From: MH13 sp042140245
Lineage (GTDB): Bacteria > Pseudomonadota > Alphaproteobacteria > Rhizobiales > MH13
DNA length: 64,000 nt
NCBI RefSeq assembly: GCF_042140245.1
Contig: NZ_CP159483.1
Location: forward strand, 992,001 to 1,056,000
Reading direction: 5' to 3'
Within the stretch, counting starts at the first letter, position 1; every line of letters begins with the position of its first letter. The notes beneath the pieces are model-generated. The model searched no databases, was not told where the DNA came from, and worked only from the letters and a program-made list of their open reading frames with translations. A program made the translations under genes and the position numbers. Positions 1-8,156 of the stretch are shown here, piece by piece.

Positions 1-380
1 TTTTCCTCACGCGCAACATAGGCGATGTGGCCAACGGTATGGCCGGGCGTGTCGATAATCTCAAACGCCGTTTCGCCCAGCATCACCGTGTCGCCAGGGT
101 TCACCGCATGGGTAAGGCGGGGCAGGCGGTGCGCGTCTGCCGCGTTGCCAACAACCTCCACATCATAGCTGGAGCGGATGCCACCCACGCCGTCGATATG
201 GTCGGCGTGGTGGTGGGTGATGAAGATGTGGGTCGGCGCCCAACCAGTTTCTTCTATCGCCTCACGCGTGGCCATCTCTTCGGGGACATCGATCAACGCC
301 ACTTTGCCAGTGGCTTCATCGCGCACCAGCACACCATAATTGTCAGATCGGCAGGGATAGAGATGACAGCTTGCTGGCAT
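1..380 (-). CDS. gloB: Hydroxyacylglutathione hydrolase / glyoxalase II-like metallo-beta-lactamase (partial, 3' end off window)
   Basis: Reading the minus strand from the ATG at 380 gives an open frame of about 126 codons that leaves the window at base 1, so the C-terminal half is missing. The protein starts with a short strand and a 'DNYGVLVRDE' segment. It then carries the zinc-binding signature THHHADHIDG (about residues 56-65) of the metallo-beta-lactamase fold and a later TPGHTVGHI segment that holds a further metal-ligand histidine. This layout matches glyoxalase II, which hydrolyses S-lactoylglutathione in methylglyoxal detoxification. It is divergent from the methyltransferase gene at 434, with 53 bp between the starts. 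A related MBL-fold hydrolase is possible, but length and motif order favour GloB. Confidence 0.85.
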   Translation of the reverse strand, partial: MPASCHLYPCRSDNYGVLVRDEATGKVALIDVPEEMATREAIEETGWAPTHIFITHHHADHIDGVGGIRSSYDVEVVGNAADAHRLPRLTHAVNPGDTVMLGETAFEIIDTPGHTVGHIAYVAREE

Positions 381-433
381 TTTAGGATGTGCCTTTATGG
401 TCGTTTGGGCAGGTTCACGGTAGAACGGTTGAT

Positions 434-1162
434 ATGCAAGTTGATATTATCGATCTGCGCGATTTTTACACCAGCCCGTTGGGTTTGCGAACGCGTGGCT
501 ATCTACGCTCGGCGCTGCGCAGGCACTTGCCCGATGCAAAGGGCATGGACGTGGCGGGCATTGGGTTTGCCAATCCTTATCTTGGTCAGTTTCACGAGGA
601 AGCTGAGCGGCTGATGAGCTTCATGCCGGCCGTGCAAGGCTGTGTGAACTGGCCATCGCGCGGGCCAAATGCCTCGGTGCTGGTGGATGAAGATGCTCTG
701 CCGTTGGCCAACGCTACGCTCGACCGGGTGCTGTTGATTCACGCGTTGGAGTTCTCACCTCATCCACGCGAGCTGATGGAAGAGGTGTGGCGTGTGCTTG
801 CCCCGGGTGGGCGGATGATTGCGGTGGTGCCCAATCGTCGTGGATTGCTGGCGCGGGTGGATTCCACGCCCTTCGGCCATGGGCGCCCCTTCTCCAAAGG
901 GCAGATGATCCGCCTATGCCGCGATACGCAGTTCTCGCCGACGGCGTGGTCGGAAGCCTTACATTTTTTCCCGTTTCAAAACCGAATGGCGCTTCGCACT
1001 GCCAGTTTTTTTGAACGTATGGGAAAAAGTGTTGTGTCGCCTTTGGGCGGTGTGATCATCTTGGAAGCGACCAAGCACATGTTCCGTGGCTTACCCGTGA
1101 CTGAGGGGGCAAAAGTGCGCGCCAAACCCGTGCTCGTTCCGGTCGGAGCGGTGCCAAACTAG
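434..1162 (+). CDS. SAM-dependent methyltransferase (class I, Methyltransf_11 type)
   Basis: This gene encodes 242 residues from the ATG at 434, just after a GGTTG run. The start gives MQVDIIDLRDFYTS, typical of the protein found next to gloB in Rhizobiales. Seen in the sequence: a region of acidic and hydrophobic residues with LPLANATLDRVLLIHALEFS (around residues 80-100), matching post-I motifs of class I methyltransferases, followed by EEVWRVLAPGGRMIAVVPNRRG, the post-III 'LKPGG' type motif. The classic glycine-rich motif I is poorly preserved (VAGIGFANPYLG). It is divergently arranged with gloB. The substrate is unknown. The family call is firm; no function can be given beyond methyl transfer. 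Confidence 0.8.
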   Translation: MQVDIIDLRDFYTSPLGLRTRGYLRSALRRHLPDAKGMDVAGIGFANPYLGQFHEEAERLMSFMPAVQGCVNWPSRGPNASVLVDEDALPLANATLDRVLLIHALEFSPHPRELMEEVWRVLAPGGRMIAVVPNRRGLLARVDSTPFGHGRPFSKGQMIRLCRDTQFSPTAWSEALHFFPFQNRMALRTASFFERMGKSVVSPLGGVIILEATKHMFRGLPVTEGAKVRAKPVLVPVGAVPN

Positions 1163-1429
1163 CCCCTTCACATCCCAAAGTGACCTTACGCCCCTATTGG
1201 CTTGTTGAAGATGAGCGAGGGCGATACGCATCTGCAACACACTGTGGCTGCGCCACCAAAACGTGCATTAGCCAGTGCTAAATTTAACGTGATGTCTCGT
1301 GGAATTTGCGCCAGGTTTTGTCGCGATTGGGCACCCGGGATCTCCATCGTCGCCTGCAAGGCATCGGGCGCGTTTAGTCTTAAGCAACCAGTTTAACGTA
1401 TCAAATCCTCCGGTCGGGGGACACGCACT

Positions 1430-2512
1430 ATGAATATTCTTGCCATCACAGATGGAACGAAGGAAACGAGTCAGGCTATCAGTCTGCTCGATGGTTATGC
1501 GCAAGTCGATGTGCAGCTTATCTCACGCATGTCGCAAATGCCGTCAAAACCACCATCTTTGGTTGTGGTTGCACTGTCAAAATGCAGCGAGCGAATTTTG
1601 AACGCTTTGGCGAGTTTGCTCGAGACACGTTTCAAGGGATTGCGCAATCGGTTGGTGCTTTGTGTGTCGATCAACGACAAAGCGCATTATGCAAGCCGTC
1701 TGAAGCTTTTTTCGGCCGAAGTGGTGTCGCTTCCCACCGATCGGGATCGATTGTTCCACGCAATCAAGAAAGCTGATCCAACCTTCAAACTGCAATCGAA
1801 ATCCGTGGTTTTGGCGACCAAAGCGACGCAGACTTTGTCCAACACATTTAGCACGTTCCTGGCCAACGACGAGGACGCGCAAGAGCACTGCGTTGAGACG
1901 ATTTTGGAGTCGACGGTAACAGTCGATGGCGCTGTTACCGAATTGGGATTTGATGCTTGGATGATGGCGGTTGCTGAACATCATTCCTACACAGCACGCC
2001 ATTGTATGAGCGTGGCGGGCTTTGCCTCACAATGGGGCGCGACATTGGGCTTTTCGAAGGCTGATAGGCCTCGCTTTACCGAAGCCGCTTTGCTGCATGA
2101 TGTTGGCAAGGTGGTCATACCGTTGGAGATTCTCGACAAGCCCTCTCGACTGACCCCCGGGGAGCGATCTGTTATTGAGATCCATCCTGCTGAGGGCTTA
2201 AAAATACTGGAGAAAAATCCAAAGGTGAGTCAGCTGGCCAAGGACATTACGTTTTCTCACCACGAGCTTCTGGACGGCTCAGGCTATCCCAATGGGATAA
2301 GCGGGGATGAGATCAGTGACCCTGTTCGATGTTCCACGATCATAGATATCTACAGTGCCTTGGTTGATACCCGACCTTACAAGCAAGCCATGGTGCCCTA
2401 TGAAGCGTATCAAGTGTTGGCATCAATGAAGGGCAAGCTGGACCCCCATCTGGTTGATGCCTTCCGCCCCATCGTTGAGATGCATCACGACACCTTGAAA
2501 CAGGCTGCTTGA
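1430..2512 (+). CDS. HD-GYP domain c-di-GMP phosphodiesterase with receiver-like N-terminus
   Basis: This is a 360-residue protein starting at the ATG at 1430, preceded by GGGGGA. The C-terminal half (about 165-355) is a canonical HD-GYP domain: LLHDVGKVVIP holds the HD metal ligands, followed by a conserved IHPAEGLKIL helix, HHELLDGSGYPNG (the HHE and GYP motifs) and TRPYK. HD-GYP proteins hydrolyse cyclic di-GMP to pGpG or GMP. The first ~130 residues alternate strands and helices like a response-regulator receiver. The strand that should end in the phospho-acceptor Asp reads VVVALSK, so it is probably a pseudo-receiver. No membrane segment is visible, so it is likely cytosolic. It stands alone, with gaps of 267 bp before and 179 bp after. 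Confidence 0.88.
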   Translation: MNILAITDGTKETSQAISLLDGYAQVDVQLISRMSQMPSKPPSLVVVALSKCSERILNALASLLETRFKGLRNRLVLCVSINDKAHYASRLKLFSAEVVSLPTDRDRLFHAIKKADPTFKLQSKSVVLATKATQTLSNTFSTFLANDEDAQEHCVETILESTVTVDGAVTELGFDAWMMAVAEHHSYTARHCMSVAGFASQWGATLGFSKADRPRFTEAALLHDVGKVVIPLEILDKPSRLTPGERSVIEIHPAEGLKILEKNPKVSQLAKDITFSHHELLDGSGYPNGISGDEISDPVRCSTIIDIYSALVDTRPYKQAMVPYEAYQVLASMKGKLDPHLVDAFRPIVEMHHDTLKQAA

Positions 2513-2691
2513 TTGGCTGAGGCTCCGGGCTCGCTGCCACAAGAAAGCGTTCGGTTTGCCGCGACCTAACTGATCAACGCGCGTTCGTTGACATGGCAAT
2601 GTGCGAAGGATTGCCAGAAAAGTGCAGAATTTCCACATGGACCTTCGGCACCATCTGGTGAACAGTGCGGCCAACCAAAAAGGGGGTCGTC

Positions 2692-4233
2692 ATGAATGGT
2701 GCAGAAGCTTTGGTCGAGACGTTGTTGGCCTCAAACGTCACGGTCTGTTTTGCCAATCCTGGCACATCAGAAATGCACTTCGTGGCGGCCTTGGACACGC
2801 ACCCGGACATGCACTGCATTCTCTGCCTTTTCGAAGGGGGCGTGACCGGCGCCGCGGACGGCTATGCGCGGATGAGCGGCAATGTGGCTGGAACCCTGCT
2901 TCATCTTGGCCCAGGCTTTGGCAACAGCTGGGCCAATTTGCACAATGCGCGCAAAGGCCATTCTGGAATCGTCAACATTGTTGGAGATCATGCGGGCTAT
3001 CATTTGAAGCATGACGCGCCTTTGACCTCCGATCTGGACGGTGTGGCGAACTCTGTGTCCCATTGGGTGCGGCGTGCCACAGATGGATCGATGGTGGCGG
3101 AGCTTGGCGCTGACGCCATTCGCGTTGCCCGTAATGGCCAGATCGCAACCGTCATTCTGCAGGCGGATGCGGCCTGGGGTGACAGCGTTTCGGGGCCAAA
3201 GAAGGCCAAGCCACCAGCACAAAAGCACCGACCCGATGAGGCGCGTATCGCTGCAGCTGCCAAGGCGCTGCGCGAACCAGGTGCTGCGCTTTTGGCCAAC
3301 GGCCCGGCCTTGTTCGGGCCCAAGGCCGATTTGGTAGGACAGATCGCAGCGCGGACCGGTTGCCGGTTGCTTGCGCCCTTCTTTGCGCCGCGTATTGCCC
3401 TTGGTGGTGGAGCGGTGGCGTTTGAGATCTTGCCCTATCCCGCCGATGCAACCGCCGAGATGCTGCAAGATGTGACCGGCATCGTTCTTCTTGGTGCCGA
3501 TCCTCCGGTGAACTTCTTTGCGTATCCCGGCAAACCCTCCACGCCTGAACCACCGGGATGCGCGATCCACAAGCTCTGCTTCCCCGATTGGGATGTTGCG
3601 TGGACCCTACAAGCTTTGGCCGATGCCGTGGGCGTTGATGGCAGCGAAACCATCGCTCGTATCGAGCACGCTGTTCCTTCCGCCCACACCGGGACCCTGA
3701 CAGCTGAAGGCATCGGTCGTGGTCTCGCCCGCGCTATTCCTGAGGGCGCGATCATGGTCAATGAGGCGGTTACCGCCGGCTTTGATATCTGGCCACCGGT
3801 CAACAAGGCAGCGCCTCATGACCGGATCAACAACACCGGCGGTTCGATTGGTGAGTGCTTACCGAACGCCATTGGCGCATCGGTGGCTTGCCCCAATCGT
3901 CCGGTTTTCGCCGTCTCAGGTGATGGGTCGGCCATGTATCAGCTGCAGTGTCTTTGGACAGCCGCCCGCGAGCGCATGGACATCACCTTCGTGATTATTG
4001 CCAACCGAGGCTATCAGATCTTGCATCATGAGCTTGAGGCCCAAGGCGCACCGAAGCCCGGTCGCAATGCTCGCGCCATGTTTGATATCGAAGACCCGTT
4101 GCTTGACTGGGTGGCGCTGGCAGCAGGTCATGGTGTTCCAGGTGAAAAGGTGGAGACCGAAGAAGCCTTTGAAGCGGCGCTGGCCAAAGCAGCAACCACA
4201 CAAGGGCCGTTTCTCATCGAAGCCACGATTTAA
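2692..4233 (+). CDS. Thiamine diphosphate-dependent enzyme, acetolactate synthase/benzoylformate decarboxylase family
   Basis: The ATG at 2692 gives 513 residues. The N-terminal Pyr domain has the catalytic-type Glu in CLFEGGVTGAADGYARMSG (about residue 50). A central TPP_enzyme_M region follows, and the C-terminal PP domain has the ThDP/Mg motif GDGSAMYQLQCLW...NRGYQ (about 415-450). Family members decarboxylate 2-keto acids or make acetohydroxy acids. The protein is shorter than IlvB/IlvI (about 570-590), and no small regulatory subunit gene (ilvH) lies beside it, so it is unlikely to be the biosynthetic AHAS. It resembles the MdlC-like 'acetolactate synthase large subunit' paralogues of proteobacteria. 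The substrate is unknown. Confidence 0.82.
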   Translation: MNGAEALVETLLASNVTVCFANPGTSEMHFVAALDTHPDMHCILCLFEGGVTGAADGYARMSGNVAGTLLHLGPGFGNSWANLHNARKGHSGIVNIVGDHAGYHLKHDAPLTSDLDGVANSVSHWVRRATDGSMVAELGADAIRVARNGQIATVILQADAAWGDSVSGPKKAKPPAQKHRPDEARIAAAAKALREPGAALLANGPALFGPKADLVGQIAARTGCRLLAPFFAPRIALGGGAVAFEILPYPADATAEMLQDVTGIVLLGADPPVNFFAYPGKPSTPEPPGCAIHKLCFPDWDVAWTLQALADAVGVDGSETIARIEHAVPSAHTGTLTAEGIGRGLARAIPEGAIMVNEAVTAGFDIWPPVNKAAPHDRINNTGGSIGECLPNAIGASVACPNRPVFAVSGDGSAMYQLQCLWTAARERMDITFVIIANRGYQILHHELEAQGAPKPGRNARAMFDIEDPLLDWVALAAGHGVPGEKVETEEAFEAALAKAATTQGPFLIEATI

Positions 4234-4269
4234 GCACCATGGCTTAGGACCCGGTCTGCTGAGACGGTG

Positions 4270-5334
4270 CTAGGCCGCCTCGGCTCGTTGTGCAGCGTCT
4301 AAGAACTGATCCACATGATCATCCGTCGTGGCAAAGCTCGCCACCAGACGGATCATCATCTCACCCTCGCCCGGAGCTATGTCGGCCTCGGCGGAGTCTT
4401 CGGGCCAGTCGGCAAAGATGGCGCCGGAATCTTCAAGTTGCTGCGCCATCGCCTGTGGGATAATTGCAAAAACTTCGTTGATCTCTGTTGGTGCCGCCAG
4501 CCGACATCCATCCAAGTTGGTGATGCCGTCTGAGAGTTTCTTGGCCATCCCGTTGGCATGGCTTGCCAGAACCTTCCAATGGTCGTCCTTCAGCATGGCA
4601 AGCGCTTGGGCCGCAGCGAAACGGTTTTTTGAAAACACTTGGCCCATCGCCTTCTGGCGATAGGTGAGATCATCGCGCAAATCTTCGCGGAAACTCACCA
4701 CCATCTCAGATGCCCAGGCGCCGTTCTTGGTAAAGCCTAGTGAGAGCAGATCGACACCGGACTCGTGGGTTATGGCGGCTGGGGTTACGTTCTGCGCCAC
4801 CAGCGCGTTGGAAAAACGCGCACCATCCATATGCAAAACGAGATTGTTGCGGCGTGCTATGGCTCCAATGGCGGCCACATCCATCACGCAGTAGGTGGTG
4901 CCAAGCTCCGTGCCTTGCGTCATCGAAACAGCAATGCCGCGCCCACGGTGCACGTGCTCGCGCGGGTAGGTGGCAAGGGCTTCGGTGAGCTCCTTGGCAT
5001 TGATACGGCCTTGGCAACCTATAAGCGCATGCAGTTTCATGCCGACCAAAGACTCTGGGCCAGCGGCCTCATCGACCAAAATATGCGCGTCGCGATGGGC
5101 AAACACTACGCCGCCAGGGCGGGCCACCGCACTCAAAGAGAGCATGTTGGCGGCAGAGCCTGTGGCGGTGAAAAACACATCCACATCGCGGTCAAAGAAC
5201 GTGCCCAGCGCATCGCGGGCCTGGGTTGTTAGGTCGTCCGATCCATAGGCGCTGGCAAAACCGTCCGTACAAGCAGAAAGGGCCTCAGCCACTTGTGGTG
5301 AGACCCCAGCCCAATTGTCACTTCCAAAAAACAT
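4270..5334 (-). CDS. ltaE: Low-specificity L-threonine aldolase
   Basis: This is a 354-residue fold-type I PLP enzyme that cleaves L-threonine or allo-threonine to glycine and acetaldehyde. Visible landmarks are the start FFGSDNWAGVSP, the FTATGSAAN loop that binds the PLP phosphate, HMDGARFSNAL with the Asp contacting the pyridine nitrogen, and SLGFTKNGAW with the Schiff-base lysine (about residue 205). The length is close to the usual 340-350. It lies downstream of the bufferin operon on the same strand, separated from bufD by 62 bp holding an inverted repeat, so it may be its own unit. It converges with the ThDP enzyme gene, 36 bp apart. Confidence 0.88.
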   Translation of the reverse strand: MFFGSDNWAGVSPQVAEALSACTDGFASAYGSDDLTTQARDALGTFFDRDVDVFFTATGSAANMLSLSAVARPGGVVFAHRDAHILVDEAAGPESLVGMKLHALIGCQGRINAKELTEALATYPREHVHRGRGIAVSMTQGTELGTTYCVMDVAAIGAIARRNNLVLHMDGARFSNALVAQNVTPAAITHESGVDLLSLGFTKNGAWASEMVVSFREDLRDDLTYRQKAMGQVFSKNRFAAAQALAMLKDDHWKVLASHANGMAKKLSDGITNLDGCRLAAPTEINEVFAIIPQAMAQQLEDSGAIFADWPEDSAEADIAPGEGEMMIRLVASFATTDDHVDQFLDAAQRAEAA

Positions 5335-5344
5335 GGCGGCTCCG

Positions 5345-5389
5345 TGGTTCAGTTGGCGTCGGCTCTATCACCGAGACCAATCTGAACCA
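5345..5389. repeat. Inverted repeat between bufD and ltaE
   Basis: TGGTTCAGTTGG at 5345-5356 can pair with CCAAtCTGAACCA at 5377-5389, giving a 12-bp stem with one bulged base. A smaller CGG/CCG hairpin sits in the loop. It lies between two minus-strand genes, so it is either a terminator or mRNA-end structure for bufD or a leader element of ltaE. No clear U-run follows on either side. Confidence 0.5.
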
Positions 5390-5396
5390 AGCCGGA

Positions 5397-6014
5397 TCAA
5401 GCTTTTTTGAACATCCGTCCAAGAAGACCGTCGACCGACAGGAGCCCTGGGCCTTTCAGCACCAAATAGATCAGTGGGAAGAGCCAAAGCAGGCGCTGAT
5501 CGTAAATGATCGAGTCAGGGAATCGGTCAAACCAGGCGCCAGCTGTTTCTGCATCGACACCATGGAAGGTGAGGTCAACATAGGATTGAACGATCACGAA
5601 ACCGATCATGCCAAGCGCAGCAAGGCGCCCGAACAGGCCGATGACCAGGAGAACCGGTAGGACAAATTCGGCGTAGGTGCCGGCATAGACAAGTGCCGTC
5701 CAAGGCAGGGCGACGGCGCTTTTGTCATAGCCTGCCGCTTCGATAATGGGCGGGATGATCTGCGCATAGGCGCCCGTGGAGAGTTCAAAAATACTGCCAT
5801 CGATTTTGGTCAGCGCTGCGTTCCAATAGTAGCCGAACAGTGTGGCCAAAAAGACGAAGCGCGCCGCAAGCCCCGGCAGCCAAGCTGCTGTGAGCCACTC
5901 AATAGAGTCGGTGATCTCTTTCCAAATCGAACGAATGCTTCCAATCAGCGTTGGAGAGTCGGCAGGATCAGGTGAAATGCTCATCATCGTGTCAGACTGA
6001 TCTAAAGAGGCCAT
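5397..6014 (-). CDS. bufD: DoxX family membrane protein of the bufferin operon (BufD-like)
   Basis: This is a 205-residue inner-membrane protein. After a ~45-residue cytosolic N-terminus it has four predicted hydrophobic helices: AARFVFLATLFGYYW, ALPWTALVYAGTYAEFVLPVLLVIGLF, LAALGMIGFVIVQSYV and LLWLFPLIYLVLKG. The pattern is that of DoxX/DoxD family proteins. It is the last gene of the set bufA-bufB-bufC-bufD, 6 bp after bufC. DoxX proteins are the usual fourth member of bufferin operons; their exact role there is not established, and a redox or membrane-delivery role is inferred. The family assignment is good, and the operon name is given by context. Confidence 0.78.
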   Translation of the reverse strand: MASLDQSDTMMSISPDPADSPTLIGSIRSIWKEITDSIEWLTAAWLPGLAARFVFLATLFGYYWNAALTKIDGSIFELSTGAYAQIIPPIIEAAGYDKSAVALPWTALVYAGTYAEFVLPVLLVIGLFGRLAALGMIGFVIVQSYVDLTFHGVDAETAGAWFDRFPDSIIYDQRLLWLFPLIYLVLKGPGLLSVDGLLGRMFKKA

Positions 6015-6020
6015 TGGGAA

Positions 6021-6833
6021 TCACTCCAGCGTCTTAGGGAAATTGGGTGTGGATTGGAAGGCGGTGAACACGCCGGCGGTAAGGCAAAGCCCAAGACTTG
6101 CCTGGAAATCAAAATCTGGATCAGCCTGAAAACCTGCATCCGCCGCTGCGCCAAACGGTACGCCACGGGCGCAGGCTTTGATGAAGGCAAAATCACCTTG
6201 GCCGATCGGCTGAGATGTCACGTCATAAAAAGGGCGCGCGACCAAAACCGCTTCGCCCTTGCGCATATTGACGGTGGAGCGGTCAACGGGTGGTTCGACA
6301 CCGTCAAGTGTTGCCTTCTCAATGGCGTAGACGGTCGCAATCGGAAAGCGCGAGGAAATCAGCCGGACCGCTGGATGCACCATCAATGTGCCAGCGGACA
6401 GAATTTCAGGATCAATGCCACCGAGCGTCGAACCATCAAAAACCGGTGCATCGACGGCGTGATAGGCCTCGATCCGGCGGTGCTCCAACAGAGCGACGTC
6501 ACCCAGAAAAGGGCGTGCCTTTGTTGCCTCATGTTGGGCAAGGTAACCAGGAAAGTCGCCGCCATAGGTGGAAAGCACGGCGTTCTTTGGTGGGTGAGCG
6601 CGCACGAAGTCGGCCATCAAGGCGCGTTGCAATCCTTCGCCAAGCAACAGAGAGGTCACCGGAAACGCGCCCTTCAGCGCATCTGCCAGGCTCGCCACAA
6701 CATTGTTGCGATAGACGTTGAACGCTTCGAGCGGATCGCCGCCATTGGCGCGGGCGATTCCATCGGGGACAGGTTTGTCAGGGTTGAGGACCGCTGCAGC
6801 AAAATCACCATGATGATGTTCGCTCTTGGTCAT
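6021..6833 (-). CDS. bufC: DUF2063 (BufC/HvfC-type) partner protein of the MNIO enzyme
   Basis: The ATG at 6833 lies one base after the bufB stop, so translation is probably coupled; it yields 270 residues. The N-terminal half carries the hallmarks of DUF2063 (HvfC/BufC N-terminal domain): FAAAVLNPDKPVPDGI, FNVYRNNVVASLADALKGAFPV and FVRAHPPKNAVLSTYGGDFPGYL. Older annotations call this domain 'DNA-binding'. In bufferin systems it is known as the recruiter or partner that presents the precursor peptide to the DUF692 enzyme. An in-frame ATG 12 bp upstream (6845) would overlap bufB by 11 bp and cannot be excluded. Confidence 0.85.
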   Translation of the reverse strand: MTKSEHHHGDFAAAVLNPDKPVPDGIARANGGDPLEAFNVYRNNVVASLADALKGAFPVTSLLLGEGLQRALMADFVRAHPPKNAVLSTYGGDFPGYLAQHEATKARPFLGDVALLEHRRIEAYHAVDAPVFDGSTLGGIDPEILSAGTLMVHPAVRLISSRFPIATVYAIEKATLDGVEPPVDRSTVNMRKGEAVLVARPFYDVTSQPIGQGDFAFIKACARGVPFGAAADAGFQADPDFDFQASLGLCLTAGVFTAFQSTPNFPKTLE

Positions 6834-6834
6834 C

Positions 6835-7728
6835 TCAGGCAACATGACGGCAGCCAAGGATCGGGTCGTTCTTGCAGAGGATCGCCTGCGCCTGCTCGGC
6901 CTCATGGGCAAGCACTTGGAAGGCGGGCACATCATTGTCCCACTCGACCAGCGTTGGGCGTGGTCCAATGCGTTTGATCAGCTGTTCGTAAAGCGCCCAT
7001 ACCGGGTCGGAGACCGCGCGGTCATGCGCATCGATCAAAAGCTCTGCGCCATCGCTGAGTGTAACTGAGGCGTGGCCTGCCAAGTGGATTTCACCGACAT
7101 GACCGACAGGAAAATCAGCGAGATAATCCCCAGCAGAGGTTTGGTGGTTGGTGGCGGACACAAACACATTGTTGACGTCCAGCAGCAGCCCGCAACCAGT
7201 GCGCTTGGCGATGGCTTTGAGAAAATCGGTCTCACTCATCTGCGAGCCCTCAAACACCACATAGGTGGAGGGGTTCTCAAGCAGAATGGTGCGACCTAGG
7301 GCTTCCTGAACCTCGTCGATGTGATCGCTCACAAGGTCCAGCGTGGCTTGGGTGTAAGGCAAGGGCAGAAGGTCGTTGAGATAGCCCTCATCATGGCTTG
7401 ACCAGGCCAAATGTTCGGAAAACAGATCGGGCTCATACCGCTCGTTCAGTTCAGCGAGCTGCGCCAGATGGCTTTTGTTCAATGGCTTTTCACCGCCAAT
7501 GGAAAGGCCCACACCATGCAGTGAAAGGCCGAAGCGCTCGCGCAAATCTGTCAGCAGGCGGTGCGGCATGCCGCCTTCGCCCATGTAATTCTCAGGGTGG
7601 ACCTCAAACCAGGCCACGCTGTGCTCGCTTTCAAACACGTCCTGCGCGTGCTCATGCTTGAAGCCAACGCCCGCCAGAGCGTCGGTGATCATGGGTGCAG
7701 CAGGTGTTTGAAGACTGGAAACAGACAT
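6835..7728 (-). CDS. bufB: DUF692 multinuclear non-heme iron oxidative enzyme (MNIO), BufB-like
   Basis: This is a 297-residue TIM-barrel protein of family DUF692, now called MNIO. The conserved metal-binding series is complete: HPENYMG, SLHGVGLSIGG, SEHLAW, LLENPSTYV, LLDVNNVFVSATNH, EIHLAGH, IDAHDRAV and VEWDNDVP. Known members use a di- or tri-iron centre to oxidise cysteines of ribosomal peptides; BufB enzymes turn bufferin cysteines into thiooxazole-type heterocycles. It sits 95 bp downstream of the Cys-containing precursor gene (bufA) and directly before bufC, which is the expected arrangement. A later start at the internal Met (residue 13) is possible. Confidence 0.92.
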   Translation of the reverse strand: MSVSSLQTPAAPMITDALAGVGFKHEHAQDVFESEHSVAWFEVHPENYMGEGGMPHRLLTDLRERFGLSLHGVGLSIGGEKPLNKSHLAQLAELNERYEPDLFSEHLAWSSHDEGYLNDLLPLPYTQATLDLVSDHIDEVQEALGRTILLENPSTYVVFEGSQMSETDFLKAIAKRTGCGLLLDVNNVFVSATNHQTSAGDYLADFPVGHVGEIHLAGHASVTLSDGAELLIDAHDRAVSDPVWALYEQLIKRIGPRPTLVEWDNDVPAFQVLAHEAEQAQAILCKNDPILGCRHVA

Positions 7729-7760
7729 GATGGGCCTAAGATCGTAAAAAGGTTGGTCCA

Positions 7761-7802
7761 GATGGTCAGAGCGTGATCCTGTGCATCGACACTCCGACCA
7801 TC
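7761..7802. repeat. Hairpin between bufA and bufB
   Basis: GATGGTC (7761-7767) followed by A-GAG can pair with CTC-C-GACCATC (ending at 7802), making a 10-bp stem with a 1x1 internal loop. It lies in the only sizeable gap of the operon, between the precursor gene and the enzyme gene. A hairpin here could stabilise the bufA message or reduce read-through, keeping precursor peptide in excess over enzyme. Confidence 0.5.
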
Positions 7803-7823
7803 CGGTAAGCGAACGGCTTCAGC

Positions 7824-8156
7824 TTATGCTGGCAGATCGCGGTCCAGTTCTTCCAGCGAACCCGTGCGGCCGTCTGGCAGATAAAGGTCGTCGTCCATCA
7901 TGGAAGCCGAACCATACTGTTCGCAAGTGCCAGCGTCGACGAAGGTCCAAGCGTTACCCTGATAGTCAACAGTCGATGTACCAGCACATGTGGTGCCTGG
8001 GCCAGCGGCACAATCATTGGCGCCAGCCAGCGAGATGCCGTAGCATTTTTCTTGGCCTTGGGCGTGGGCAGGCACAACAGCGGTAACAGAAGCAGCAACA
8101 CCGGCAACAGCAGCGGCGATAACGGCGGTGTTCACAGCACGACGAGAGATGCTCAT
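7824..8156 (-). CDS. bufA: DUF2282 secreted peptide precursor, bufferin-type (BufA1-like)
   Basis: The ATG at 8156 follows a GAAAGGACA ribosome-binding site and gives 110 residues. A Sec signal peptide ends at VVPAHA (about residue 32). The mature part has the four cysteines of DUF2282: EKCYGI, NDCAAG, TTCAGTS and GTCEQYG. Bufferins are copper-sequestering RiPPs matured by the neighbouring MNIO enzyme and exported to the periplasm. What is odd is a C-terminal tail of about 25 mostly acidic residues after the last cysteine (SMMDDDLYLPDG...LEELDRDLPA), since typical members end soon after that cysteine. A longer ORF start at 8219 is less likely, because the signal peptide begins at 8156. Confidence 0.88.
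   Translation of the reverse strand: MSISRRAVNTAVIAAAVAGVAASVTAVVPAHAQGQEKCYGISLAGANDCAAGPGTTCAGTSTVDYQGNAWTFVDAGTCEQYGSASMMDDDLYLPDGRTGSLEELDRDLPA

Noticed and set aside
27..614. A plus-strand open frame of 195 codons
   Set aside because: It is the shadow of gloB, read on the minus strand with a clear metallo-beta-lactamase motif, and of the start of the methyltransferase gene.
1273..1399. Two TTTAACGT half-sites upstream of the HD-GYP gene as CtrA sites
   Set aside because: They are far apart and not in the seven-base spacing; half-sites of this length occur by chance.
2767..3570. Long minus-strand open frame inside the ThDP enzyme gene
   Set aside because: Codon pattern and lack of recognisable domains show it to be a shadow of the plus-strand gene.
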